A DNA stretch of 47,936 nucleotides from JAUYIV01 sp035464675 (GCA_035464675.1 DATHSA010000043.1:1-47936), one strand, 5' to 3'; counted from the first letter of the stretch, positions 23,517 through 32,395 are shown. A program made the numbers and translations. Notes: generated by a model from the letters alone, not told the origin.

Positions 23517-23905
23517 TGGATCACCTCGTGGATCTTCTCCGCCGTCTCGGCGAGGCGCTGTCTGGCGTCCTCGTCGATCGGCGGGAACGGGATGTCGGCC
23601 AGCTCGTTCGTCGGGATCAGGTGCACATGGACGTGGGGGACCTCGTACCCGACCACCAGCACGACCACCCGTTCGCAATGGGTGACGGCTTTGAGGGCGG
23701 TCGCCACTCGCTCGACGGCCTTCCACAGGGCTTCGTAGTCCTCGGACGGAAGGTCGAAGATGTAGTCGACCTCGCGTCGCGGGACGACGAGCGTGTGCCC
23801 CTCCTGTCGGGGATTGATGTCGAGGAACGCATAGGTCCTCTCGTCCTCGTACACCTTGTGCGAGGGGATCTCGCCCGAGATGATCTTGGAGAAGATGGTG
23901 GACAT
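23513..23905 (-). CDS. HIT-family protein
   Basis: 130 aa, complete histidine-triad protein with the catalytic HVHVHLIP near residue 98 and N-terminal IFSKIISGEIPSHKVYEDE. It hydrolyses or transfers nucleotidyl groups; substrates of bacterial HIT proteins are usually nucleoside phosphoramidates, but the physiological one is unknown. First gene of the HIT-pncA-pncB operon, overlapping pncA by four bases. A TACCCT -10 lies seven bases before the ATG. Linkage to NAD salvage hints at an adenylated or NAD-related substrate, which is an inference. Confidence 0.93.
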   Translation of the reverse strand: MSTIFSKIISGEIPSHKVYEDERTYAFLDINPRQEGHTLVVPRREVDYIFDLPSEDYEALWKAVERVATALKAVTHCERVVVLVVGYEVPHVHVHLIPTNELADIPFPPIDEDARQRLAETAEKIHEVIH

Positions 23906-23912
23906 GGGGCAC

Positions 23913-23918
23913 AGGGTA
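23913..23918 (-). promoter_or_regulatory. -10 element TACCCT for the HIT-pncA-pncB operon
   Basis: On the minus strand TACCCT ends seven bases before the ATG at 23905; leaderless geometry. Confidence 0.45.
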
Positions 23919-23979
23919 CGCGCCTCCGAGTACGACCCGTCTCGGGCTGCGACGCGTCTCGGACTCCGTGGCCAGGGCC

Positions 23980-24855
23980 TCAGTCGATCTCGACCCCGAC
24001 ACCCAGTTCCCGCGCTCGTGCCAGCGCGGCGGCCCCGGCGGCGACGTCCTGGCTGGCGATCCCGACGGACTTGAAGAGAGTGATGTCATCGCGGGAGCGC
24101 TTCAACTGGATGCGGCCGGCCAGGAGATCCCCGATCGTGCCGTCGGGTTCCCGTCCCGCCCGCAGTAGGTCGCCTGCCTCTGCGGCGGCGGCCTCGACAT
24201 CGTCGACGAAGACCCGGGCGTTGGACACGACCTCGGGCGGGATCTCACACATGTCGATCGTGAACGCACCCACTGCGTTGATGTGCGTTCCCGGCCGCAC
24301 CGCCTCCGGGTCGAAGAGGGGGGAGCGGCTCGGCGTGGCCGACGTCACGACGTCGGCGGTTCCGACGGCCTCCGATGCATTCTCGGCCACGTCGCCATCC
24401 ACGCGTTCGGCCAGGGCTGCGGCGCGGTGCGGATCCCGGGACCAGACGAAGACGTCGAGGATTGGCCGGACCTCCTTTATCGCCATGACTTGATCGAACG
24501 CCATGGCGCCCGACCCCAGCATCGCCATGGTCCTGGCATCGGGACGGGCGAGGAGCCGTGTGGCCAGTCCGGCGCCGGCGCCCGTCCTGATCGCGGTGAG
24601 GGTGGGGCCGTCGACCAGGCCCGTGCACCGGCCGTCGTCGTCGAACACGGCGACGATTCCGAAGGGCTTCCCGGGAACCGTCGACACGACCTTTATCCCG
24701 GTCACGGCCCCGACGCGCCCGGGCATGAAGGCCGAACGACCGAGCAGGCTGCGCACGGGCGTCTCCCGATCGTCCCCGAATGCCGACTCCATGGCCGAGA
24801 TGGCATCGGACATCGGGAGCGCGTTCCTGGTCGCCCCGGCATCGAGGTAGAGCAT
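23980..24855 (-). CDS. Ornithine cyclodeaminase / mu-crystallin family protein
   Basis: 291 aa NAD(P)-binding protein. The Rossmann loop is AMLGSGAMAFDQV (about residues 112-124). The preceding VDGPTLTAIRTGAGAGLAT and the following TSATPSRSPLFD are family blocks, as is VGAFTIDM. Members include ornithine cyclodeaminase, alanine dehydrogenase and imine reductases. The sequence does not decide between them. The family's usual length is 300-350, so this is slightly short at the N-terminus, although the -10 (TAGGTT, six bases before the ATG) supports this start. It appears to be a single-gene unit. Confidence 0.8.
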   Translation of the reverse strand: MLYLDAGATRNALPMSDAISAMESAFGDDRETPVRSLLGRSAFMPGRVGAVTGIKVVSTVPGKPFGIVAVFDDDGRCTGLVDGPTLTAIRTGAGAGLATRLLARPDARTMAMLGSGAMAFDQVMAIKEVRPILDVFVWSRDPHRAAALAERVDGDVAENASEAVGTADVVTSATPSRSPLFDPEAVRPGTHINAVGAFTIDMCEIPPEVVSNARVFVDDVEAAAAEAGDLLRAGREPDGTIGDLLAGRIQLKRSRDDITLFKSVGIASQDVAAGAAALARARELGVGVEID

Positions 24856-24861
24856 GCCCAG

Positions 24862-24867
24862 AACCTA
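24862..24867 (-). promoter_or_regulatory. -10 element TAGGTT, leaderless start at 24855
   Basis: TAGGTT on the minus strand ends six bases before the ATG at 24855. Confidence 0.45.
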
Positions 24868-24935
24868 CGCGACCCGACCCTCTCCCAGTCCTCGACGGTT
24901 GCCGACAGCCGGTCGCTGCTTCCACAATGCACCAC

Positions 24936-25310
24936 ATGAACGCCGAGCAGATGCTCATCGCGGCACGGTCCCGCATCCGGCGGTCGACGCCCGAGGAGAC
25001 CGCCGCCGCGCTCGAGGAGGGTGCGATCGTCATCGATCTCAGGTGCGCCGACGAGCGCTCGATCACCGGTGTGATCCCGGGGAGCATTCCGATCGCCCGC
25101 TCTGTCCTCGAGTGGCGATGTGACCCGGAGTCCGAGTGGCGTGACCGGCGCGTCGCCCGGCCCGACTCACGGGTGATCCTGGTCTGCGCCGACGGCTTCT
25201 CTTCGAGCCTCGCAGCCGACTCGCTGAGAATCCTCGGTTTCGCGGACGCAGGCGACCTGGCCGGCGGTATGAGTGCGTGGCTGGAGGCGGGGCTGCCCGT
25301 CGAGCGCTAG
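24936..25310 (+). CDS. Rhodanese-like domain protein
   Basis: 124 aa, one complete rhodanese domain. The start of the fold is GAIVIDLRCADERSITGVIPG. The active-site loop is LVCADGFSSSLAA with its Cys present, and the end is LAGGMSAWLEAGLPV. It probably acts as a sulfurtransferase or sulfur carrier in the cytoplasm. The start is uncertain: ATG at 24936 (CACAAT seven bases upstream) or ATG three codons earlier at 24927. It is divergent from the cyclodeaminase-like gene and followed by an acetyltransferase with its own promoter. Confidence 0.85.
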   Translation: MNAEQMLIAARSRIRRSTPEETAAALEEGAIVIDLRCADERSITGVIPGSIPIARSVLEWRCDPESEWRDRRVARPDSRVILVCADGFSSSLAADSLRILGFADAGDLAGGMSAWLEAGLPVER

Positions 25311-25402
25311 CCATGTCGCGGGCAAGCCGGCCATCCGCGGGGAGACCCACCCACCCGACCCTGGCCGGGGACTGGAGACTCCGAGGGGCATCGGGCAACC
25401 GG

Positions 25403-25408
25403 TATCGT
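25403..25408 (+). promoter_or_regulatory. -10 element TATCGT for the acetyltransferase
   Basis: TATCGT ends eight bases before the ATG at 25417. The stretch just upstream (about 25366-25400) shows the same loose 7-base periodicity as at 20351. Confidence 0.4.
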
Positions 25409-25416
25409 CGTTCGCG

Positions 25417-26409
25417 ATGCCCGCTCTCCCCGATCCCATTGGCCCCGTTCGGTTTCGTCACTTCCGCGGCGACGAGGACTTCCCGGGAATGGTCGCCGTC
25501 CTCGACGCCACGAAGCGCGCCGATGGGGTCGATCGTTCCGACACCGTCGAAGACATGCGCACGTACTACTCGAACCTCAACAACTGCGACCTCGACACCG
25601 ACCTGCTGATCGCCGACACGGAGGATGGCATCGTGGGCTACGCGCGAGTCACCTGGTCGATCGAGGAGGCGACGGGGGTTCGCACGATGGTGCACGTCGG
25701 CTGGGTGGCGCCCGGAGTGAGGGGGATGGGGGTCGGCACAGCAATGCTCGAGTGGTGCGAGGGGAGGCTCCGCGAGATCGCCATCGAGCACCCATACGAT
25801 GGGACGTCGGTATTCCACTCGTGGTATGACGAAGGAGAGAAGGTCCGCCAGGAGGTCCTGGCGGCCGCCGGCTACGAGCCGACCGAGATGTACGCCGAGA
25901 TGACGAGGTCTCTCGCCGACCCGATCCCCGATCTACCGCTTCCCGAGGGCCTGGAGATCCGGCCTATGACGATCGACGACGCCCGCATGGTCTGGGAGGC
26001 GGACGATCGCGCATTCCGGGACCATGTCGGCTACACACCTCAGACCGAGGCGGACTATCAGCAGTTCCTCGGCGGCCACTACGGCAAGGATCCGTCACTG
26101 TGGAAGGTCGCCTTCGACGGCGATGAGATCGCCGGCATGGTCCTGAACTACGTCGACGAGCACGGCAACGAGGAGTACGGCCGCAAACGGGGGTGGACCG
26201 AGAGCATCTCCGTGCAGCGCCCCTGGCGCGGCAAGGGGGTTGCGAGGGCGCTGATCGCCGAGAGCATGCGGATGTTTCGCGACATGGGGATGACCGAGGT
26301 CGCGCTGGGAGTGCACACGGCCAACCCGACGGGCGCCTTTCGGCTCTACGAGGGCCTGGGCTATCGCGTCGTGGCCACCAGCCGGGAGGTTCGGAAGCCG
26401 TTTCCCTAG
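25417..26409 (+). CDS. GNAT acetyltransferase with two tandem domains
   Basis: 330 aa containing two GNAT folds. The first (about residues 10-160) has HVGWVAPGVRGMGVGTAML as its acetyl-CoA loop. The second (about 175-325) has SISVQRPWRGKGVARALI and HTANPTGAFRLYEGLGYRVV. The layout is like mycothiol synthase (MshD), but the overall sequence does not let me claim that substrate. The second domain's Q/RxxGxG/A loop is canonical and likely catalytic. ATG at 25417 is chosen by its -10. Its stop codon shares four bases (CTAG) with the stop of the convergent TolB-like gene. Confidence 0.85.
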   Translation: MPALPDPIGPVRFRHFRGDEDFPGMVAVLDATKRADGVDRSDTVEDMRTYYSNLNNCDLDTDLLIADTEDGIVGYARVTWSIEEATGVRTMVHVGWVAPGVRGMGVGTAMLEWCEGRLREIAIEHPYDGTSVFHSWYDEGEKVRQEVLAAAGYEPTEMYAEMTRSLADPIPDLPLPEGLEIRPMTIDDARMVWEADDRAFRDHVGYTPQTEADYQQFLGGHYGKDPSLWKVAFDGDEIAGMVLNYVDEHGNEEYGRKRGWTESISVQRPWRGKGVARALIAESMRMFRDMGMTEVALGVHTANPTGAFRLYEGLGYRVVATSREVRKPFP

Positions 26410-27755
26410 AGGGCCAGGGAGTCCAGCGGTACCGGTGACCAGGCCGGGTAGCCGGTGGGGGCGTCGTTCGCCAGGAGCGAGACCTCGGTTCCGTCCCAAC
26501 GCATGATCCACACCTGCGTCGCGCCGTGCCGGTTCGACTGGAATGCGATGAACTCGGCGTCCGGCGACCACCACGGATATTCGTCGGCGGCCGGGTGATC
26601 GGTGATCTGCGCCTGGCCGCTCCCGTCGGCATTCATCACCCAGATGTCGTAGTTGCCGGCGCGGTCCGACGTGAAGATGATCTCGCTGCCGTCAGGCGAC
26701 CAGTGGGGATCGCCGTCGAACGCCGGGTGGTCCGTCAGCTGTCTGACGTTCGTGCCGTCGGCATTCATGACGAAGATCTCGCTGTTGCCGTCGACCCTGC
26801 GGCGGAAGGCGATCTGGCTGCCATCCGGGGACCACGTGGGCGAGGAGTCGCGGTCTTCGTAGTTGGTCAGCCTGCCGACCGCATTCGCCTCGATGTCGAG
26901 AAGGTACAGCTCGAACTCTTCGGCTTCGCCGTCCGAAATGAACACGATCGTCGTGCCGATCGGCCCGATGACCGGGCGGTCCTCCTCGGATGCGGCCCCC
27001 AGCTGAAGGGGGACGGTGCCGAGACCCTCGGTGGAGGCGAGGAACAGGTCTCCCTCGTTTCCGGGCTCGGCACCGGTCGGCTTTCCGGCGAACGCGACGA
27101 CGGTTCCGTTCGGGGCCCATGTGGCGGGGGACCGGGAGACGGCACCCTCGAAGTCCTCCGTGAGGTTCTCGACGAGCGCACCGGTCCCGGCGTCCATGAC
27201 CCAGACGTCGACTCTTCCAGCGATCTCGTGGAGTGCCGTGAGGGCCATCCCGGGGGCCTTCAGCGAGCCGCTGGCGGCGGTCCCGATCAGATCTTCCTCG
27301 GCATGGACAGAGCACGCCGCCCGGGTTGCGCCGCTCTCCCAGTCGGGCTCACTCGGGAACACGACGAACGCCGCGAGGTAGGTGTCCGCGATGGGTCTGC
27401 CCAGGAATGATTCATACGCGGCTTCACACTTGGCGTCTGCGTCGTCCTCGGCGGCCACTTCTCCGGGGTAGGCGCCGCCGACGCCGGCGTCGAGCTCGAC
27501 CATCGCCACCAACTCGTTGTCGTGAGGCGCGTCGCAGGGGACGACCGTCGGGGGGACCGTGAAGTCGAACTCGCCGCCACTGGTCACGTCGTCGAAGCAC
27601 AGTCCTGCCTCGAGTCCGTCGAACCAGGTGGGCTCGTCTGCCACAACCGTCGTGGTCGGAGCCGCTGTCGTCACAGTGGTGGACGGGGTGCTCCCGGTCC
27701 CTCCGCCACAGGCGACGACGACGAGCGTCGTCAATCCAAGCGATGTTCGTCGAAT
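26406..27755 (-). CDS. TolB/WD40-like beta-propeller lipoprotein
   Basis: 449 aa. The N-terminus RRTSLGLTTLVVVACGGG is a lipoprotein signal with its lipobox Cys, then a Thr/Ser/Pro linker, then a domain with paired Cys (about residues 50-170). The C-terminal half has PD40/TolB repeats such as PTWSPDGSQIAFRR, PHWSPDGSEIIF and WWSPDAEFIAFQS, each about 41 residues apart. It sits on the outer face of the membrane; the role is unknown. No ATG, GTG or TTG allows a complete signal peptide. I take ATT at 27755, seven bases after AAAGGGA. A TTG seven codons later is the fallback but would lose the basic n-region. Confidence 0.82.
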   Translation of the reverse strand: MRRTSLGLTTLVVVACGGGTGSTPSTTVTTAAPTTTVVADEPTWFDGLEAGLCFDDVTSGGEFDFTVPPTVVPCDAPHDNELVAMVELDAGVGGAYPGEVAAEDDADAKCEAAYESFLGRPIADTYLAAFVVFPSEPDWESGATRAACSVHAEEDLIGTAASGSLKAPGMALTALHEIAGRVDVWVMDAGTGALVENLTEDFEGAVSRSPATWAPNGTVVAFAGKPTGAEPGNEGDLFLASTEGLGTVPLQLGAASEEDRPVIGPIGTTIVFISDGEAEEFELYLLDIEANAVGRLTNYEDRDSSPTWSPDGSQIAFRRRVDGNSEIFVMNADGTNVRQLTDHPAFDGDPHWSPDGSEIIFTSDRAGNYDIWVMNADGSGQAQITDHPAADEYPWWSPDAEFIAFQSNRHGATQVWIMRWDGTEVSLLANDAPTGYPAWSPVPLDSLAL

Positions 27756-27781
27756 GATCGGATCCCTTTCGCGACCGGGGG

Positions 27782-27787
27782 AGGGTA
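27782..27787 (-). promoter_or_regulatory. -10 element TACCCT for the TolB-like lipoprotein gene
   Basis: On the minus strand TACCCT predicts a start near 27774 and a 19-nt leader containing AAAGGGA before the ATT at 27755. Confidence 0.35.
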
Positions 27788-27833
27788 ACCGTCGCGGCCT
27801 TGAGGGCGGCCAATCGGGAACGTCCCCGGCGGG

Positions 27834-27839
27834 TACGCT
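27834..27839 (+). promoter_or_regulatory. -10 element TACGCT for the 2-hydroxy-acid oxidase
   Basis: TACGCT ends six bases before the ATG at 27846; leaderless geometry. Confidence 0.45.
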
Positions 27840-27845
27840 CCGCAG

Positions 27846-28901
27846 ATGGATGCCGTCGCGCTCGAGGCCCGCGCCCGCGAACTTCTCGATCGAGCCGCCT
27901 TCGAGTACTACGCAGGTGGAGCCGACGACGAGGTCACGCTTCGCGACAATGTGGAGGCGTGGCATCGGGCCCGCCTCATGCCCCGGGTGCTTCGCGATGT
28001 GACGTCGGTGTCGCCGGCCACCGAATTGCTCGGGTCTCAGCTCGCCGCACCCCTGCTGATCGCACCGATGGCCTTCCAGCGGATGGCGCATCCCGATGGG
28101 GAGATCGCCATGGCGCATGCCGCCGCAGCAGCCGGGATACCGATGGTGGTGTCCACGATGTCGACGACGACCCTCGAGGACATCGCTTCCGCAGTCCCCG
28201 ATGGGGTGCGCTGGTTCCAGTTCTATGTCCACAAGGACCGTGGCCTCAGCGAGCGGCTTGTGCAGCGTGCCGTGGCGAGCGGCTGCTCGGCGGTGGTACT
28301 GACCCTGGACGTCCCGGTCGTCGGGAGGCGGCGGCGGGACGAGGTCAATCGTTTCGGCCTTCCCGACCACCTGACGGTGGCGAACCTCGAGGAGTCTCTG
28401 GAGAGCGCCGGGGGCTCCGCGCTGAGCGAGTACTCGGACCACGCATTCGAGCAGGCACTCACCCCATCGCTTCTCGAGTGGATCGCTGGGCTCACCGACC
28501 TCCCGTTGCTGGTCAAGGGGGTCCTTCACCCGGATGACGCCGTCGCGGCGGTGGATGCGGGGGCGGCGGGCGTCATCGTCAGCAACCATGGTGGCCGCCA
28601 ACTCGACGGTGCGATCGCCACAGCCGACGCCCTGGCGCCCATTGCGGACGCCATCGGCCATCGGGTCCCGGTGTTGGTCGATGGGGGCCTTCGGGGCGGG
28701 TCCGACATTCTCAAGGCGCTGGCCCTCGGAGCGGACGCCGTGCTCATCGGGCGGCCCGCCCTCTGGGGCCTGACGATTGGCGGAGCCGACGGGGCGGAGG
28801 GTGTGATGCGCGAGCTGATCGAGGAACTCGTCAGGGCGATGACGCTCTGCGGTGTGGCCTCGCCCGGCGAGATCGACCGGTCGCTGATCGCCACCCCCTA
28901 A
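27846..28901 (+). CDS. FMN-dependent 2-hydroxy-acid oxidase/dehydrogenase
   Basis: 351 aa TIM-barrel flavoprotein. N-terminal AAFEYYAGGADDEVTLRDN, APMAFQRMAHPDGE around the FMN, the Lys in LLVKGVLHPDDA, the catalytic His in VIVSNHGGRQLDG, and DGGLRGGSDILKALALGADAVLIGRP for FMN phosphate are all intact. It oxidises a small 2-hydroxy acid such as glycolate, lactate or a longer chain. It has no membrane segment, so it resembles soluble glycolate/hydroxy-acid oxidase. A link to glyoxylate from purine breakdown is possible but the gene is 8 kb away. The start follows a -10 by six bases. Confidence 0.9.
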   Translation: MDAVALEARARELLDRAAFEYYAGGADDEVTLRDNVEAWHRARLMPRVLRDVTSVSPATELLGSQLAAPLLIAPMAFQRMAHPDGEIAMAHAAAAAGIPMVVSTMSTTTLEDIASAVPDGVRWFQFYVHKDRGLSERLVQRAVASGCSAVVLTLDVPVVGRRRRDEVNRFGLPDHLTVANLEESLESAGGSALSEYSDHAFEQALTPSLLEWIAGLTDLPLLVKGVLHPDDAVAAVDAGAAGVIVSNHGGRQLDGAIATADALAPIADAIGHRVPVLVDGGLRGGSDILKALALGADAVLIGRPALWGLTIGGADGAEGVMRELIEELVRAMTLCGVASPGEIDRSLIATP

Positions 28902-28916
28902 CCGCATCGGCATCGC

Positions 28917-28922
28917 TACCTT
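28917..28922 (+). promoter_or_regulatory. -10 element TACCTT for the exported-protein operon
   Basis: TACCTT predicts transcription from about 28929 and a leader of about 22 nt with AGAGG (28936-28940) before the ATG at 28951. Confidence 0.4.
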
Positions 28923-28950
28923 GGAGTGGCAGCGACAGAGGTCGGCCCAT

Positions 28951-29805
28951 ATGAGGTTCGTCGCAATCAGCAGGGTCGACGAGGGGGCCGCCGGCAATCT
29001 CGTCGCCATGGTGCTCGGCGGATCGGCCATTGCCGGCCTCGTGGTGGGTGCCCTCCTCGGGCTGTTCGGCGGCATAGACCTCGTATCCGAGCCCGCCCGG
29101 GTCGCGGGCGCGGCAACGGCCTCCTACTACGACTGTCCCGCCGGCTCGGCGCTCGGCACGGTGACCCGGGGAGACCGCGTGTACATCACGGCGCGTGACG
29201 ACTCCGGGTCGTGGTTGCAGATTCGATCGCCCCGGGCGGTGGAGGGACGCGCCTGGATTCGTTCCTCACACGTGCTCCCTGACGACTCCGTCACCGCGCT
29301 TCCCGTGGTCTCCTGCCACGTGCCGGTGGAGGCGGTCGTGGCCACCACCTCGACCTCGACCACGTCGACGACCTCGACCACGTCGACGACCTCGACCACG
29401 TCCGCCTCCACCACAACGACCACCAGCACCCTCGCGCCTCCGTCGGTGGGGACGGTGACGAGCACCGAGGACCCGATCTGGGAGTCCTATGACGGTGAGG
29501 AGAACTGCAACACGAGCCCGGCCCTCCCGTCGCTCACGACGATCTCTGCGCCGGTGACCGCCCCCTCGGGCGTCCAGGCGGTGGCCCTTCTCTGGTCGGT
29601 CGGCGGTGAGAGCGGCTCCATCGCCATGTCGCTCTCGTTCGGGCAGTACCGCGCCACCCTGGGCCCCTTCGACGCCGAGGATCCGAACGTCGTGCCCCAG
29701 GACGGCTCGTTGCCGGTGACGCTGACCGTGAGGGTCACCGATTCCGATGGCCGCACCGCCAGCCGGCAGATCCAGATCACGCTTCAGGACTGCACGTTCG
29801 GATGA
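28951..29805 (+). CDS. Membrane-anchored SH3-like protein with Thr/Ser linker
   Basis: 284 aa. One membrane helix (about residues 20-40, AMVLGGSAIAGLVVGALLGL) exports the rest. Next is a bacterial SH3-like fold (about 55-112, VTRGDRVYITARDDSGSWLQI), then a low-complexity linker of T-S-T units (about 131-160). The C-terminal part (about 185-284) resembles an immunoglobulin-like beta sandwich with one Cys near each end. Function unknown. Its stop overlaps the ATG of the next gene (ATGA), so both products are likely made in fixed ratio and may act together at the cell surface. A TTG ten codons upstream is an alternative start. Confidence 0.75.
   Translation: MRFVAISRVDEGAAGNLVAMVLGGSAIAGLVVGALLGLFGGIDLVSEPARVAGAATASYYDCPAGSALGTVTRGDRVYITARDDSGSWLQIRSPRAVEGRAWIRSSHVLPDDSVTALPVVSCHVPVEAVVATTSTSTTSTTSTTSTTSTTSASTTTTTSTLAPPSVGTVTSTEDPIWESYDGEENCNTSPALPSLTTISAPVTAPSGVQAVALLWSVGGESGSIAMSLSFGQYRATLGPFDAEDPNVVPQDGSLPVTLTVRVTDSDGRTASRQIQITLQDCTFG
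29353..29406 (+). repeat. 18-bp tandem repeat coding for the Thr/Ser linker
   Basis: The unit ACCTCGACCACGTCGACG is repeated exactly at 29353-29370 and 29371-29388, then partly to about 29406. It encodes TSTTST. Copy number could vary by slippage. Confidence 0.85.
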
Positions 29806-32369
29806 ACCGGAACCTCCTCCTCGGGCTGGCTGCGGCAGGGCTCTTCACCGTCGCGCTCCTCGGTTCGGCCCTCGCCGCGGACGCCATGCGCGACGACGGC
29901 AGTGGGAACCTCACGATTCCCGGTACATCCCCTGATCCCATCCCCCAGCTGCCCGCCGACGATGTCACCGGCGTGATCGACCCCGAGTCGCCTCTCGCCG
30001 GCGAGCCGATGTATCGGGAGATCGAAGTCGGTGGGGAGTTCGCCCGGATCGCCGACGCACCACCGATCGACGAGGACGGCGACGGGCTGCCACCCGGTGG
30101 CCCGAGCGGTGGGGACGAACTCCCGGTGTCGGACTCGTCCCCGCCGGACGCCGACGACCGGGGGTATCCCTGGGACGTGACCGAACTGGAGGCGCCGATC
30201 GAAGAAATGCTCTTCCCAGACCTCGGGTTCTCGTTCCTCCGCTGGCTCGACTTCTGTGCCGACAACCCCGGGGCCGACGGGTGCCCGTCCGGAGTCGGGG
30301 GGACCATCTTGATGCCGGTGGACGATCACCTGGCTGTCGGAGAGTTCCGGCTGCGCAATCAGTTGTACACGAGCAGGCAGGGATGGTGGTCGTGCTCGCC
30401 ACCCGCGGATCTCGGCGAAGACGACTACTTCCTCATGTTGGTCGCCAACCACCCGGCTCGCATGGAGATCGACTACTACCCGATCGACGAGCCTGCCGCC
30501 GTGCAGTCGGTGGTCGTGGACCACACGTCGGCGACCGATCCCGAATTCGCAAACTTCCTCGCCACTGTGATGGACACGGGGTTCCCACCCGGGACAGGGG
30601 TGCACCACTGCTTCGTGCTCCACGGCGACGCACGGGCTCGTCCGTACACGATCGAGGTTCACGCCACGAGCTTCACCGGCGAGGTCGCCGCGGACGACTA
30701 TGGCTTCACGACTCATGATCGGCGCGGTCGGCCGCCCGTCACGATCGCTCCGGTCAACGGCTACGAGGCGACCGTGATCGTCCCGGTCCGGTCCGATCCG
30801 CGGTCGAGCTCGTTGCTGCGCCTGATCCCACAGGACGAGGCCGCCGATTGCACGTCGATCGAGGACGCCGTGCTGAACCGTGAGCGGCGTGACGTCGTGC
30901 CGGAGGAACCGGGCAGGCCGTACAGCGGTTACTCCGGGAGGGAGGAGATCGAGGCAGAACTTCTCGCGTCCGCGGATTGGCTGTACGACTCGTCGTACGA
31001 CGCCAACGAGATCTGGACCTTGAGCCTGCGCGAGGGCACGGCCTACCAGATGTGCATCTGGTGGCTTCAGACCGCGGGCACCCGATCGTTCGACCCGGCG
31101 AGCGCTTCGGTCGTCGAGCGAGAGTCGCAGTGGATCGCCACCCCCGACAGGCTTCGGGTTGCCATCGAGGTCGCGGGGATCCTGGCACCGTCGTCACAAG
31201 GTGTCGGGCCGGAGTCGTTCGTCATCAGGGCGCGGTCCCATTGCCGGTGGCTCCAACTCCCTCTGGAGCGGATCGAAGCCGGCGACGCGGCCTTCCTCGG
31301 CGGGCTCCGGTTCTGCGACTTCGGCGGGTACAGCCAACCCGATGTGACTGAGATCGAGGTCGAGTTCACCGACGGCTTCGTCAAGGAGTTCGCCATCGCC
31401 ACGCCCGGCCGAGGCGAGCCGCGGATCGAGCAGGTCGTTCTCGACCTGTCGACGGAGCGGGCATCGGGGCTCTGCGGGAGTTCGTTCGGGAGTTGCGATC
31501 CTCCGACGACCGTCGTGCCTGGCGCTCGCGTTCACCTCGACGTCGTCTTCTACGAGGAGGGGCCGGCCTTCGGTTCCGGATGGCAGCGAGGCTCCACCGT
31601 GGCCTTCCCGCCGCCGCCCCGCGAGCCCGAGCCGCTTCCCGAGCAGATCCGGATAGACGGCTTCTCGAGCGTGATCGAAGCGGCCGGCCGCGACGCGGTG
31701 ATGGTGACGGCCAACTTCGACCGACCGGTCACCCTTCGCGCCTACATCGAGGGCGACACCGCCGAGCAATGCTTCACCGGGCCCGTCCCCGAGTACGCCT
31801 CGACCACGATGACCGCACGGCACTCGTTCCGGCTCGGAGGCCTGTGCACGCTCACGTCGTATCTCGTCGGCTTGGAGGCGACCGATGCAGCCGGGACGAC
31901 GACGCGTTTCACCCGGTTCCCACCACCGGGATCCGACGCCTACCCGTGGTTCGCGACTGCGTTCACAGATGGATATCACGTGAGCTATCAGGTGACCTAT
32001 CAGACGTCGCTCGTGAGCGATTTCGAGACGGGTTGGTTCAACGCAGACGTCGCGGGCCGGCACCACAGCCTGCGATCCGAGTCGCGTTGCCTCGTCACCT
32101 TCAGCCCGATGCCGTTTCGCGAAGGGCTGTGGGGAGACACGGTGGAGGTGGAGGTCCACATCCGCATCGGTGACGGGATCCGCGCCGACGGGGTGTGCGA
32201 CACCCCGTGGGGCTTCCGGTGGTGGGAGGGGAGCGTCGTGACCTCGTTCACCATCGACGAGTTCATGGCGGGGCCGATTCGGGTGCCTCTGAGGCTCGAG
32301 CCGCTGGACGGGGGGAGCGATTTGAGCTCTGCGGTCACTCTCGTCATTCAGGGGAGCGTCGCGCCGTGA
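29802..32369 (+). CDS. Large secreted protein of unknown function (855 aa)
   Basis: Signal peptide NLLLGLAAAGLFTVALLGSALA at the N-terminus, then an acidic Asp/Pro-rich region (about residues 30-130). The rest is all-beta in appearance with scattered Cys (for example at CADNPGADGCPSG, GLCGSSFGSC and QCFTG), including repeated YEATVIVPVRSD-like and fibronectin-like stretches (about 620-700). No anchor is seen at the C-terminus. I do not recognise a named family. The ATG lies within the stop of the SH3-like gene, indicating translational coupling and probably a joint role in the envelope. Confidence 0.75.
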   Translation: MNRNLLLGLAAAGLFTVALLGSALAADAMRDDGSGNLTIPGTSPDPIPQLPADDVTGVIDPESPLAGEPMYREIEVGGEFARIADAPPIDEDGDGLPPGGPSGGDELPVSDSSPPDADDRGYPWDVTELEAPIEEMLFPDLGFSFLRWLDFCADNPGADGCPSGVGGTILMPVDDHLAVGEFRLRNQLYTSRQGWWSCSPPADLGEDDYFLMLVANHPARMEIDYYPIDEPAAVQSVVVDHTSATDPEFANFLATVMDTGFPPGTGVHHCFVLHGDARARPYTIEVHATSFTGEVAADDYGFTTHDRRGRPPVTIAPVNGYEATVIVPVRSDPRSSSLLRLIPQDEAADCTSIEDAVLNRERRDVVPEEPGRPYSGYSGREEIEAELLASADWLYDSSYDANEIWTLSLREGTAYQMCIWWLQTAGTRSFDPASASVVERESQWIATPDRLRVAIEVAGILAPSSQGVGPESFVIRARSHCRWLQLPLERIEAGDAAFLGGLRFCDFGGYSQPDVTEIEVEFTDGFVKEFAIATPGRGEPRIEQVVLDLSTERASGLCGSSFGSCDPPTTVVPGARVHLDVVFYEEGPAFGSGWQRGSTVAFPPPPREPEPLPEQIRIDGFSSVIEAAGRDAVMVTANFDRPVTLRAYIEGDTAEQCFTGPVPEYASTTMTARHSFRLGGLCTLTSYLVGLEATDAAGTTTRFTRFPPPGSDAYPWFATAFTDGYHVSYQVTYQTSLVSDFETGWFNADVAGRHHSLRSESRCLVTFSPMPFREGLWGDTVEVEVHIRIGDGIRADGVCDTPWGFRWWEGSVVTSFTIDEFMAGPIRVPLRLEPLDGGSDLSSAVTLVIQGSVAP

Positions 32370-32389
32370 CCCCAGCGCATCGAGTTCGG

Positions 32390-32395
32390 TAGATT
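32390..32395 (+). promoter_or_regulatory. -10 element TAGATT for the aromatic hydroxylase gene
   Basis: TAGATT with GTGACC 18 bp upstream (32366-32371). The leader of about 21 nt carries GGGAGG before the ATG at 32424. Confidence 0.45.

Noticed and set aside
23919..23979. Another heptamer repeat array before the cyclodeaminase-like gene
   Set aside because: CCGTCTCGG and GCGTCTCGG recur about 17 bases apart, but no steady seven-base period is present.
27756..29075. N-terminal extension of the TolB-like lipoprotein by over 400 codons
   Set aside because: The open frame continues antisense through the 2-hydroxy-acid oxidase gene, has no homology, and would bury a clear lipoprotein signal peptide in mid-protein.
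29353..29406. CRISPR-like direct repeat
   Set aside because: The 18-bp units are contiguous without spacers, in frame, and encode a Thr/Ser linker.
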